Shown in pieces: positions 46,952 through 61,989 of a DNA stretch of 64,000 nt. The stretch's first letter is position 1; every line of letters starts with the position of its first letter. Location: contig MCFH01000006.1 in assembly GCA_002104945.1 (NCBI GenBank), positions 682,001-746,000 on the forward strand, in the 5' to 3' direction. Origin of the DNA: Piromyces finnis (taxonomy: Eukaryota > Neocallimastigomycota > Neocallimastigomycetes > Neocallimastigales > Neocallimastigaceae). A model generated the notes under the pieces. That model saw nothing but the letters and a program-made list of their open reading frames with translations. It ran no database searches and had not been told where the DNA came from. The position numbers and the translations under genes are program-made.

Positions 46952-49630
46952 TTATTTTTCAAAAACTCCTTTATCAGGGAACAAATATTCCATAATTTCA
47001 TGTAATTCTTGGCTAACTCTTGGTTCATTGTAATCATCATTAAAATTAAAAAATAAATAAGGTTCTTTTATAATATCAGAATAAAGTTTAATATTTCTAG
47101 TAGCATCATCAAATATTTGCCCAAATCTCATTGTTTTTTCTCGTAAATGATCTTCCACTATATGAAAGCCGTATTTTAGTATAGTTCTATTTCTATTTAT
47201 GACTTTATTATTATAATCACCTGTTGCTTCTTCATCTAAATCGTGAATATATTTTGAAGAATAAAATTTATCAAATAATTCTTCAAATCCTTTTTTGGAA
47301 GCAGTATATCTTATAAAGGCTTGATTTGCAAAAGGTGGAATAACATCCTCTGGATGTCTAAATTTATGAGTGAGAGTAATATCAATATAATTCTTAAATT
47401 TTTCTCTACTCATTGGGAATAGATCACGATACCAAACGTATGGTGAATGCTCAAGTTGATTTGTCCTAATATATCTTCCATAAAGTGATTTAATAGCACC
47501 ATTTGTCATTGCAAGAGAAGCAACAAACCTTTCACTCATAGTAGTTTGTGAAAAAGATTTTCTACCAACATTTTTAGCATATTGAATATCATTAATAAGA
47601 AAATGAAGTGCTAAAAAAAAATTTGGGAACCTGAAGTGTTGTGCTGCATTTGGGAAAAATATTTCTTTATCTTTTGGTTTATATTCATATCTCTTTTTTT
47701 TAGAATGATTAAGTTCTTCCTCTTCTATTTCTTCTATATTTTCTTCCTTTTCTTTACTTTCAGACACGTTATTATCTTTATTATTATTTTTTATTCTTTC
47801 AATTTCAAAAATTGACTCTGTATTAATTTTTTCATCTTTTTTATCTTCATTAATAGAATTTAGAGTAGCAGAAGTGGCTTTTGTTGTTGTAGTGGTAGTG
47901 GTATTTGTTGATGCTTTATTTTCATTTGAATTATAATATTTATTTATTTCTATCAACGCTTTGGTTATACATCGCGAATGATGCATGTTAATAAACTCAT
48001 ATGGAGCTTTTGACTTTAAGTAAGCAAGTAATTCTTGTATACATGGGGAAAAATCACTAACTAAATGTTTATTGTTCAGATATTTATAATAAGTTAATTT
48101 AGAAGTCATTTTATATTGATCTGAATGTTTATAAAATTTGTAGTAGAAATAAGGAAAACTTTTCTTTAATTCCTGTTCTTTATTAAAATACATTATATAT
48201 TCCTCATCAATATCATAAGATTCACCGCTTCCATAGAAGAAATAAGAAGGATGAACAGGCTGATTAAAGAAATAATCGTCATTTAACTGTATAAATTGTT
48301 CTGTCAAACCTGGAATTCTATCTAAATACCATTCAATAGCAAATGAATTAAATGTTGGGTTAACATCATTACCATTCATATCTTTTTTTGGTAAGATATC
48401 TTCTTGATTAATGATTTTAATTCTATCAAACTCAGTATCTAACCATTCTGGTGTTTGTCCAGGAGTTACAATAAATATTGTACCTTTATGCCATGGTAAA
48501 TATTTGAAAAGAGAACGTAAAGAAAATCTTAATTCATCCACACTCCTATCCCGATTGTCTGCTTTTTTAATTCCACCATTATATTTAGCCTTTTGTTCCA
48601 AATGAATAGGATCTGAACCATTTACCCATGTATACACAATAGATATATCAGCTGCCCATTGCCATTCCGGTTCTAATTCATCATGTCTTACACCATTTTC
48701 AACATCTCTTGAATATTTTAATAAAAATCTTAATTCTCTTTCATCATCGTAACATACCCTTTTATTTTGTTTATCTTGCTCGGAATTTATAGATTGAATA
48801 GCATCAGCATAGAGTTTATTTTTTAAATTTTGATATTCTGTTCTATTACTCATATTATCTAATGAAGGTATTGGAAAGCTACCAAATTTTATATCTTTCC
48901 AAAATATTTTATTTGGATCATAGTATTCTTCTAAAAGTTTTTTTTTAGTTAAATTTTCATAAAATGGTTTCAAACTTCTAAATTCATTGGTATCATCTAC
49001 ACCATTATTAGGTACACTCTTTTCCTTTTGTTTGTTCTTAAGTTTTCCAATAAAATCCTTTTGTTTGTCAAAGAATTTCATTTCTCTATTCCTAAATGAT
49101 TCTTTATTATCTATTAATTTATGATTTAAATGCCCATTCTTTTCATTAAAAATATCTTCAATTCTCCCTACCTTACTTATTCTATTATTTGGAATATTTT
49201 CTTTTTTTTTTTTAATTTCACTTTTATCTATATTTTCAATCTTATCAGTATTTTTATTCTCTATTTTATTTTCAATTTCATCAGCATTTTTATGTTCTTT
49301 TAAACTTTCTAATATTGGTTCAGATTTATAATTATCACTATTATAAATATTTTTATTATCAATTAGCTTATCAATATCTACGTCGGTGTTTGCTATTTCA
49401 AATAATATTTCATCTTCAATTATATCTTTAAACATATATTGAAAGAAAAAAATTTTTTAATATTAGTGTTAAGTAAAAAAATATTATATAGAAACTAATA
49501 GTTTCTATATACGAAATTACATACCTTTTTTTTTTCTAATTTGAGATTGATGATGTGATAATGTTATTAAAAAAACATTTATTAATAATATAATAATAAT
49601 CACAGGTGTAAATTTTATATGTTTAAACAT
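46952..49630 (-). CDS. Stealth-family glycan phosphotransferase (GNPTAB-like), membrane-anchored
   Basis: Two exons on minus, 49630-49525 and 49425-46952, 2580 bases (859 residues). Exon 1 supplies a short cytosolic tail and a signal anchor (FTPVIIIILLINVFLITL), so the enzyme should be a type II Golgi/ER protein. A long charged, Asn/Lys/Glu-rich stem follows. The Stealth blocks appear in order: CR1 (ISIVYTWVNGSDP, about residue 300); CR2 (DELRFSLRSLFKYLPWHKGTIFIVTPGQTPEWL, then EWYLDRIPGLTEQFIQLNDDYFFNQPV); CR3 (roughly residue 640 on, with FRFPNFFLALHFLINDIQY after an Asn/Glu/Thr-rich insertion); and CR4 near the end (IVEDHLREKTMRFGQIF). Stealth proteins transfer sugar-1-phosphate. Animal GNPTAB makes the GlcNAc-phospho-mannose lysosomal tag, and bacterial members make phosphoglycan capsules. 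The acceptor in this organism is unknown. Confidence 0.9.
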
Positions 49631-52630
<3,000 letters not shown>

Positions 52631-54042
52631 ATGTTAAAAATTACACTTTCTTCTGCAATTGTATTATTGCTCTTGTTAATAGAAGTTGCCTTATCACAAG
52701 GGCTTCAAGGTTTCCCAAGAAATGCACAAGATGTTAAATTTTATGATATGGAAAAAATAGGAAATAGCCCAAAAGATGGTACTATATTATAAAATAATAA
52801 AATTTTGTTATTTTTCTTTATATTAATACAAATATATATAGTAAATTTCAGATTTGGTCCAGCAGATGTTCCAAGCATAACAGTAGATATTGTAAAAATT
52901 AAAGACCAAGAATCCAGTAATGCCTATATTACTAATAAATCAAAAATCAACATCAAATGGAATGATCCCAATTCAAATATAAATAATACTTATACTTTAA
53001 AACTTTTGTATAATGTTACCCAAGATTATACAACCACATATTTTTATTCATACAAAGATATAATAATTCAAGAAAATGTGTTAGCAAACGAATTTGAATA
53101 TAGAATACCAAAACTAGAAGAAAATTTTGTATATAATATTGCAGTTATTTCTGATTCAGTTGATAATTTACAAAAAAAACATATTGGAATATCAAAGACA
53201 TATATGTACAGTATGTATCTATAATTTTTATTTATATATTTTATGTTAGATTATTTCATATGGTGGAATAAAAAGATTTATTAATGTAAAAATAATTTTA
53301 ATAAATAGAACATATTGAAAAGGATAATTCAAACCAAACAATAGAAGAAAACCCAAAAAGTGGTATTAGTCCTATAGTCTATGTAATAATTGGTATAGTA
53401 GGATTAGTTATTATTGGTCTTGCCTTTTTATTAAGTAAAAGTTTTGGAAATAAAGATAGAAGCGAAGAAGAAGAAGATATCTACAGTTTGCCAATACAAT
53501 AACCAACATCACCAAATGGAGATTTTTCATATAGAAGAGATTCTGATCATGTTTCTGTTGTTACAGATGATACTGGAGAAGTATCATGGTCAAATTTAGA
53601 AATTGCTCAAACATCACAACAAACAAAAAATGAAGCAAATGATAAAGTCATTAGAACATTAGAAAGAGGTTTTAAGCGCGACGATAAAGACAGAAGTAAG
53701 AATGTATATTTATCTAATGAAAATCAAATATATAAAGTAGTAAGAATGTTTACTCCATCTGAAGAAGATGAAATCAAATTAAACATAGGAGATGAAGTAG
53801 AAATAACAGTTATATTTGAAGATGGTTGGTGTGAAGGTGTTAATAAATCCACAAATGAAGGTGGTGTATTCCCAAGAACATGTTTAGTTGAATTTGAACA
53901 ATATGCTTCTATGATAGAAAAATCAAAGAACTCTTTACTTCCAAGTAGAAGACGTTCAAAACGTAATTCTTATACGAATAGCAGTTGTCAATTCATAAAA
54001 TCATCAGATATATTAAATATTCCAAATGATATTCAAGAATAA
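52631..54042 (+). pseudogene. Signal-peptide, TM and SH3-domain protein interrupted by an in-frame TAA
   Basis: Exons 52631-52778, 52842-53210, 53309-54042, 1251 bases (417 codons) if read through. Exon 1 gives a signal peptide (LKITLSSAIVLLLLLIEVALS). Exon 2 encodes an extracellular beta-rich domain with several N-glycosylation sites, possibly fibronectin-III-like. Exon 3 encodes one membrane span (PIVYVIIGIVGLVIIGLAFLL) and a cytosolic tail ending in an SH3 domain (KVVRMFTPSEEDEIKLNIGDEVEI, DGWCEGVN, GGVFPRTCLVEF). A TAA at 53500-53502 (codon 237) falls in the tail, between LPIQ and PTSP. The frame is open again for 179 codons after it. As written, the product would lose the SH3 domain. It could be a one-base nonsense change, a sequencing error, an allele or readthrough. 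I found no intron that would remove the stop and keep the frame. Confidence 0.75.
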
Positions 54043-54775
54043 AAAAAAAAACATTAATATATATCATAAAATCATTATTAATAATTTTTGTCAATATTCT
54101 TATTTTATTAAAATTAAATATATAATAATCAGTAACAATGAAACAATATATAAATATAACATTTATAATATTATTAATTATAAAATGTTTAAAATTATAA
54201 AAAAAAAAATAGCCTAAAAAAATATACAATTATTCATAAAAAATAACAAAATAAAGAAATAAAAAATAAAAATATATAAAATATTGTAATAATATAATTA
54301 ATATATAAAAATAAATATATAAAAATAAATAAAAAAGTTTAAAAACAAAATAACAAAAAAATTTAATTAAAATATCTTATTATTAATCTATTTAAATTTT
54401 AATATCAATGTATTACAAAAATATTTTAAACATTAATTATAGCAATAGCTATAATATAAAAATTATGAATAAATATAAATAAAATATAAACTATATTTAT
54501 ATTCTTTAAAGTTGAAATAAATATAAATGTTTAAATTAGTTATTCATAACTTTTCCTGTTATTTTTAAAGGTAAATTTTTTGACCAATCATATTTATTTT
54601 TAATTACTCAATATATATTTAATAGTATCTTTTCTATAAAACATCTATAATTATAATAATATGTAGGAATTTTTAAATTCAAGAAAGTTTGGTTAAAAGC
54701 TTGTGTTTAGGGGTAAACAGACTTAATGAATTTAAATAATATTTTATAAAATAATCATAATTCTTTTGTTTTTTA

Positions 54776-54804
54776 AGCTTATTTATTTAATAAATGAATA
54801 AGCT
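54776..54804. repeat. Imperfect inverted repeat, 13-bp arms
   Basis: Arm 54776-54788 (AGCTTATTTATTT) pairs with 54792-54804 with one mismatch and a 3-base loop. It lies about 80 bases to the left of the GC-richer island. Confidence 0.75.
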
Positions 54805-55213
54805 GTAAAAGAATAAATTTTATTATATATTATTTAAAGGTCATTAAATAATAAAAATTTTTTTTAATTTTTATTTAACCCTTGGGAGGGTCTGAGAAAA
54901 ACCCGCAAAGTGTCCTTGAGGGACTTCGTATTAACAAATTCATAATTTATTATGAATGTATACGAGTGGATCACCAGAAAGCGAAAAATTGGAATAGGAT
55001 CTACGGGTGTAATGCTGGAAGTTCAATACGCAAGACATTTAATAATTTTTTATTATTAAATGAAACTCAATTCAGACTACTCTTTGACCAAATTTCTTCA
55101 CAAAATTATTTAATTTAAAAATTATATAAGAAAATAAATATTTAATAAATAAATAAAAATTGAAATTATTGTATAAAAATAATTATTGATAACTAAATCA
55201 ATAATTATTGTTT

Positions 55214-55256
55214 ATTATTAAATCAATAATTCTTTTGCAATTATTGATTTAATAAT
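55214..55256. repeat. Perfect inverted repeat, 18-bp arms
   Basis: Arm 55214-55231 (ATTATTAAATCAATAATT) is the exact reverse complement of 55239-55256, with a 7-base loop. Part of the same motif (AAATCAATAATTATTG) occurs once more immediately to the left, near 55195-55210. It lies just past the 3' end of the Nudix gene, so it could act in 3' end formation or be an element remnant. Confidence 0.9.
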
Positions 55257-55330
55257 TATATTTAAGTAGTTTTATTACTTATGCAATATAAAATTATTTA
55301 CTTTTTTTTTTTTAAATAATAATGATAATA

Positions 55331-56454
55331 TTATTTAGCAATTGACGATAATTCAAGAGCTTCATTGACATAGTCTGTCTTTTTTATTAATTTTCTAGCG
55401 TCATCATAGTTAACCTTTACAGTACCAAATATTAAAGAAAATTAATTAAAAATAATAATAATAACATTTATATATATTATTTACCCAAACTCTTTCTCTT
55501 TCATCTTTTTCTGGCCATTCTTCGGCAATTTCAGTTACATGCATTTCGTACAATAAGATTTCAGAATGTAAATATTTTTTTTTGTCTTCAGATAATTCAG
55601 ATTTTTCAATATTGGTATGCTTTTTTATTTTTTTATATTGTTTAAATTTACCAAGTAATTTTACAATTTCACCTTTAACACCAGCTTCTTCCCTGCAGTT
55701 TAATATATAATTATATGTTAATGTTTTACTTTAATAAAAAAAATACATAATTTATATATATATATATTCCTAACTATGTTTGGAAAATAAAAATTAAATA
55801 ATAACCATGTTTCTCTCATAGCAGCATTAACGATAGTTTCATCATTCTCCCAGCCACCTTTAGGCTATATTTTTAAATTGTTTTATTTATGAATAAATAA
55901 TATCACACAATATAATTTTATGTAATATTATATTTATTGTTTTCCAACTTACAAAGACCCAACAGTCTTTTCTTTTTCGACTAAAATTGTACATGAATTT
56001 TTGATATTTTTCACACAAAAAAATGTTTTGTAAATAAATGATATAAAAATAACTAATAATTTATTTCGTTTTAGTTTACCTCGATATTAATAAAACTTTA
56101 CCGGTTTTAAGATCAATAGGAACACAGCCAGCAACCTTTTATGGGATATGTTTATATATAAGAATCTTATATAAAGTATTTTTTTTTTCAGAAATATAAA
56201 TTCAAGATTTAATTACTTCTCTAGCGCCTACGTCATTGTATACTTGCTATTTGTTAAATAATAGCATCAATAAAAATAATAATTAATATTATTTAATTAA
56301 TATAAATAAGAATTGTTATCAATTCTTTATAACTTTTAATAGAATAATAAAATGAAATATGCAAAAAATATATATATATATTAATAGTCACTTTTGCTCT
56401 TCCAGATCTAGCTTTTGGTAAATATTCCATAGGGTTATCAATATTATCGGTCAT
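55331..56454 (-). CDS. Nudix hydrolase, diphosphoinositol polyphosphate phosphohydrolase (DIPP/Aps1) type
   Basis: Seven exons on minus: 56454-56392, 56246-56217, 56135-56080, 55980-55953, 55864-55806, 55692-55485, 55414-55331. They total 528 bases (175 residues). After REVAGCVPIDLKTGKVLLISSRK comes WVFPKGGWE, then the Nudix box. The box fits G-x5-E-x7-R-E-x-x-E-E-x-G (GWENDE..., MRETWEEAGV) with all catalytic glutamates present. The AGCVPI strand, RK(R/K)-WVFPKGGWE and the EWPE-ERERVWVNYDDAR C-terminal block match DIPP/Aps1-type enzymes. These cleave inositol pyrophosphates and diadenosine polyphosphates. An extra charged loop (KKIKKHTNIEKSELSEDKKK) is a lineage feature. Two exons are very small (30 and 28 bases), yet the frame and the family alignment require both. 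Confidence 0.92.
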
Positions 56455-57609
56455 TATTATTTTATAATAATTATTTGTATATATGAAATTTTATAAATTA
56501 TATTTTTATAATTATTCTTTTAAAAATAAATTGTTACAAAACTCGCAAAAAAAAAAAAGTAAAACAATCTTAATGTCTAAAGTGAATGATTGAAGTAATT
56601 ATCAGATATTCTGAGATATATATAATGAAATATTTGAAATAACCCGATAAAATAAAGTTTTATATATTAAAAGATTCAACCATTAAGCAAAGTAAGATTA
56701 CAATTTTTTATATATAAAAAAAGAAAAAAAAATTAATAACACTTAATTATTTAACATTTACTAATGTTTAAAATGTTTTTTAAAATTTATTATCATATTA
56801 TTAAAATAAATTTAATATTTTTATTTACCTTTTCTCTTGAATCTTTTATTTTAAAATATAAATTTCATTAAATTTCTATTTAATAATTTTTTCAATAATC
56901 TTTAATATTACTTTTTTTTTCTGTATAATTTTTTTTTTTTAAATGAACCTTATTTACCAAATCTAAATTATTAAATAAATTTTAAATGTAATATATTTTA
57001 TTAGTATATTTAATATTATTAATTTCAAAAAAAAAAAAGTAGCAGCATCGGTATTATAATAAATATAAAAAGTAAATAAAATGGCTAGTAATTATATTAA
57101 AAATTATCATATAATATTATTTTCATAATTATATTTTTGTTTATAATCATAGGTAATAGTTGGTTTTACATTTAAAAGTAGTTATATACATAAATAATTA
57201 TCTTTTAAATAAAACAATATAAAAATAAATTTTATAATGTTTTTATAATTACAAAATTATGGATAATATTATATAATCATAATAAACAAATATTAATCTT
57301 TTTCCATAATTAAGAAGATTATAATAATATTTAATAACCAAAGGATGCCTTTATTACTTTAAACAACATACACAAATAATATTTATATTCATTTATTATA
57401 GCATCAAAAAGAGTTCTTTAGTGTTTTTCATTTATATATTTTAAATGTATATTAATCCACTTTATTACAATCTGTATACCCAATCATAGTAAATAAAATA
57501 TTATATATTATTTAGTAAAATTAAAAATTGAACATTTTTAATTATTACAACTTTATTATTTTTTAAATTTTAATATAGTTTTAAAAACAGTATTTTTAAT
57601 TATTTAAAA

Positions 57610-57648
<39 letters not shown>

Positions 57649-58072
57649 ATAATAATAATCATTTTAAAATTAATAAACAAAATTGAAGAATAAATAAATA
57701 ACATATTTATTGTGGGAAATATCCATGAAAACATAAATAATAGAAAGCAATAAAAAGAAGAAGATAAAATTTTTAATTTCTTTTCTTTCATTAATTTAAA
57801 AAAGGAACGAAAGAAAGGAAGAATTATATACTTTCAAAATATATGTTATATTATTAGTTACATAAATTCATTAATCGCTAATAAAACTTTTTAAAACTTT
57901 TTTTTTTAAAAAAAAAAATAAAATAAAATAAAAGGTGTTACTAAATTTTTTTCAATATTAAAATGAAAATATAGAATATATAATTCAAATAGAACTTCAA
58001 AATTTTATTATAAAAGTATTTTATTTATTACTTTGTTTTATTTTATTTGTATTATTGTATTTGAAAAAAAAA
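56455..58072. other. Divergent intergenic region
   Basis: 1.6 kb between the starts of the Nudix gene (minus) and the cyclin gene (plus). There is no supported exon. A palindromic (ATT)n-(AAT)n tract lies at 57610-57659, and a 63-codon minus frame over it is an artefact. Confidence 0.6.
57610..57659. repeat. (ATT)n-(AAT)n palindromic microsatellite
   Basis: An ATT array runs into an AAT array, so the tract is partly self-complementary. It is the mirror arrangement of the tract at 12506-12548. Confidence 0.85.
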
Positions 58073-61000
58073 ATGAATTATGATAATAATGAGATATATC
58101 GTTATTCAATAACGATGTGCCCACCAGAAGAAGATAAATATTATCTTAAAGAAGAATTAGATTATTCAGAAGACAATTCAACTTCAAAAATTAAATTTAT
58201 AAAAAAAATCGAAGCAATAAATTTAATGTATGACGTTGGCAAGCAAATAGGATTGTAAGTTAATAAAAACATATATATTAAAATATGAGGATAAACCACT
58301 TTGTTTTTTTTTTAAAAAAGAAAAAAGAAAAAAGAAAAAGAAAAATGTAAAATTTAAACCTAACCTTATTTTATATATTTGTATATCAATATATAATTCA
58401 ATATTTTAAAATAGTCCTTATTATACTTTATCATCAGCGATTAATTTCTTTCACCGCTTTTATGAACAAAACCTAATAACAGATTTTCCTGATACCTGGG
58501 TATATGATTAATAAATAAATTGTTGAATAATGAAATAGGATAGAAATATATAGATAATTATGGTTTTGGTTTTTAATTGTTTGTAAAAAGAGGAAGCTTT
58601 TTTTTTCACGTAGTATTACTTAATAATAACTTTAAAAATAAGTAAATAAGTAAAAGCAAAAATAAAATGAAAATGAAAAAAAAAAAAAAAAAGTTATTTT
58701 AAATCACAAATATCTTATAAAAATAAAGATAAAAAAAAGAAAAGAAAAAAGAAAAAAAGAAAGAAAAAGAAAAAAAATAAATGAAAATAAATAAATAATA
58801 AAAATTATCAAAATTAAAAGAAAGAAAGAAAGAAAGAAAGAAGAAGAAAAAAACAATAAAACAAATATTTATAATTATATAATATATATAGTATATTTGT
58901 TTTAAAGATTAATTAAATTTATTATTTTTGTTTTGTTTTTGTTTTGTCTTTAATTTATTATTTTATGTTTAATAAATTCTTTTATTTTTAATTAATAAAA
59001 TACAACTATAAAAATAATGATAAATATATTTGTATAACAATAAATCTTTATTAGATTATTCAATGTAAATAAAAATGCTGTTAATAAAAGTGCATTATTT
59101 ATTTAATGAATACACTTAAATTTCTTTTTTATATTATTTTATAAAATTAAATTTTTTAAATAATTAAAAAAGAAATATAATAATAGCTTGAAATAAAAAT
59201 GAATATAATATGTATTGTTAATAGATAAGTCTAAAATTAATCGTATTAATAATTAATAACAATACATTTTAAAGACATTTTATAAAAGTCATTAAAATGT
59301 AAAATGTTTATTAACTTGTAAATAATAAATAATTTAAATAAAAAAAAAAAAATATATAAAATAATATTTTTTATATTTAAAAAAAAAAAAAAAAAAAGAA
59401 AGAAAGAAAGAAAGAAAGAAAAAGGGGGGAACATATTTAGAAGCTTTCCATTATTACATTATTACTCTTTAATTTCCATTCATATTAATATTAAAATATA
59501 AATATGAAATTAACTAAATTTGTTCTTTAATAAATTTTAATAATGTTCTTATAGGAAATTGGTTTAACTTGTTTATTAGTAGCATCAAAGGCAGAAGAAA
59601 CTGTAAAAAAACTTAAAGAAATTATTACAACAGCATATAGAATAAAATTTCATTTTAATGAACCCTTAACTGAAGAGATTAATCAAGTAATTATATAATA
59701 TAAATTTTAATTTAATTTTTTATAATAAATTAAACTTCATTATGATATTAAATTATTCAAAATAATGAATAAAAATAAAAATTAAATAAATAAGGATATT
59801 GATAACATCAGAAAAAGAATTGTTGGTGATACCGAATTTAATAAAAAAAAAACAAATTTAGTACCTCAACACTCAAAATTTCCTTCAATTACATATGAAA
59901 GATTGGTTCTCCAAGCTATTGGTTTTAATTTTAAAGTACAACATCCACAACCTTACATAATAAAATTTTCAAAAATGCTAAAATGTAATTATGAATACGA
60001 AGAATAATTGTTTATATAACATTTTATAATAATATACACTATAATTTAAAAAATAATCATGGCATTTTTTTTTTTTTAATATAAAATTTTATTATTTTAA
60101 AAATCAAAAAAAAAAATAAAATAAAATAAAATTAGTGAATAAGGAAGTTGCTGAAATGGCTTGGAAATTTCTAATTTCAAGGTATTTGATTAAAGTAAAA
60201 TAATAGCAATAAATAAAATAAACAAAATAATTTTTATAACTATTTATTATAAAGTAGTTGTTATGATAATAACTTTTTTATTATTATGATAAAATTTTTA
60301 GCTTTAAAATAACACTCTGTATTCAATATCCTCCAAATGTTATCGCCTTAACATGTATATTACTAACAATAAAAGTTATATCTAAAAATACTACATTTAT
60401 CAATATTGATAGTTGGGAAGAATTTTTCTTTATTAAAAAAGAGACGTTATTAAGTAAGTTGTAAAAAATTAAAATAATGAATAATAATTATTATCGCTAA
60501 AGCAAAAAAATATATATTAGTAGTATAATCATCAGAAAGACATCTATCATATACTAAAAAAAAGCAATATAAGAAAATTGAATTATTGCATCAGTATAAA
60601 ACAATACTAACCAATATTATTTTATAATGTTGTGTTATTTTATTTAAATTATATATTCTTTTATTATTAAGGTGCATTTCTCGAATTTTTAGAAAATTTA
60701 AAGCAAATGGGTGAAAATGAGCTTATAAATACAGACTTAATTAAAAAAATACATGAAGATATTCACAAACAATTTGGAGATGAATGTAAGTATTATTTAT
60801 TTATTTATTTACTTATTTATATCAACATATCTACATAAAATTAATAAAATTATATATGTTTTTTTTATATTTTATTCAATTTTAATATTATAAATTTAAT
60901 TGAATAAATTTAGTAAATAGAAAAAATAACTATAACCAAATGAACAATAATAATGATTATAATTATAGAAGATCATCCCCATATTCAAAATATGACAATA

Positions 61001-61805
61001 ATTCAAAAAAAAATAAAAGAGATTATCATGATGATTATGATGGTATTTAAAAAAAAAAAAAATTATTTTCTTTTTTCTTTTTTTTTCTTTTTTTTTTTTT
61101 TTGTATTAGCAAATAGAATTTATTTATTAAAAAAAGTATAATTAATAATTAATATAAATGATTCAATTTTGTAAATATAATAACTTTATAGATAATATTA
61201 GTAGCTATAAAAGAGGATATAGGAAAAATAGATCAAGAAGTCGAAGCTGGAGTTACAATCGTAGAGGAATGAACTCAAGAAGTAGAAGTAATTCTAGAGG
61301 TAGAAATAGAACAAGAAATAGAACAAGAAGTAGAACAAGAAGTAGAAGTAGACTAAATTATAATAATAGAAATAACAAATGTCGTAGTCATAGTCGGAGT
61401 AGAAGTAGAAGTAAAAGTCAATCAAGAAGTAATTTAAGAAATAAAACATATATAAATAACAATAACAACAGTTATTTGAATAATAATAATTCAAACAATA
61501 GCAATTCAAATAATGCTAATTCTAATAATAATAATAATAATAACTACTACGAAAGTATTGCCAATAATAACAACAATAGAAGTAGAAATAGAGAAAGGTA
61601 TGATAATAATCTAAGTAGAAGTAAAAGTAGAGGCAGAAATAGAAGTAGAAGTAGAAATAGATATAGAAGCAGAAGTAGAAGCAGATCTAGAGGAAGAAGT
61701 AAAATGAAGACTAGAAGCAGAAGTAGAAGTTGGAGTAGTGGTAGAAGTGACAGTAGAACCCCAAGAAGTCCTATTCATAAAAGTAGAAGCAGAAATAAGA
61801 AATGA
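58073..61805 (+). CDS. Cyclin K/Ctk2-like transcription cyclin with C-terminal RS domain
   Basis: Nine exons: 58073-58254, 58415-58499, 59555-59686, 59795-59984, 60136-60181, 60302-60453, 60672-60785, 60914-61042, 61192-61805. They total 1644 bases (547 residues). The first cyclin box contains INLMYDVGKQIG, YTLSSAINFFHRFYEQN and IGLTCLLVASKAEETVKKLKEII. The second begins at YERLVLQAIGFNFKVQHP and continues through EVAEMAWKFLISS and PPNVIALTCILLTIKV. The order and the KxEET-KK and xVxHPxPYxxKFxKxL signatures resemble cyclin K/Ctk2 more than cyclin L. The final exon encodes a dense Arg-Ser domain with an Asn-rich insert. Cyclin K-type proteins activate CDK12/Ctk1, which phosphorylates the RNA polymerase II tail. 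An RS tail is typical of cyclin L and of splicing factors, so it suggests coupling to splicing speckles. The ATG at 58073 is the first in frame. Confidence 0.85.
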
Positions 61806-61820
61806 ATAAGGATTAAAGGA

Positions 61821-61862
<42 letters not shown>

Positions 61863-61954
61863 AAGAATAATAATTAGAATACCTAAAAAATAATTTTACT
61901 TTAGTTGAAAAAAAATGTTAAAAATCGACTTTTAATTAATATACCCTTCAATTG

Positions 61955-61989
<35 letters not shown>

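Larger units (their letters stand above)
54043..55330. other. Convergent intergenic region with a GC-richer island and hairpins
   Basis: 1.3 kb between the stop of the SH3 membrane-protein gene (plus) and the stop of the Nudix gene (minus). Most of it is AT-rich filler. The block at about 54880-55060 is markedly richer in G and C and opens a 78-codon plus frame that lacks an ATG (it begins with TTG at 54882). Inverted repeats lie on either side, at 54776-54804 and 55214-55256. The island looks like the remains of a mobile element or an old coding fragment. Its family was not recognised. Confidence 0.55.

Noticed and set aside
49381-49435. Start of the Stealth gene at the internal ATG near 49435
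   Set aside because: Using it would omit the signal anchor. The upstream exon 49630-49525 joins in phase and supplies it, and that ATG lies within the intron just before the acceptor.
53484-53533. A short intron removing the in-frame TAA of the SH3 membrane protein
   Set aside because: A GTTTGC...CATATAG candidate exists, but removing it shifts the downstream reading frame away from the SH3 domain.
54882-55118. 78-codon plus frame as a normal gene
   Set aside because: It has no ATG (it begins with TTG) and no recognised homology. It is kept only as a compositional island.
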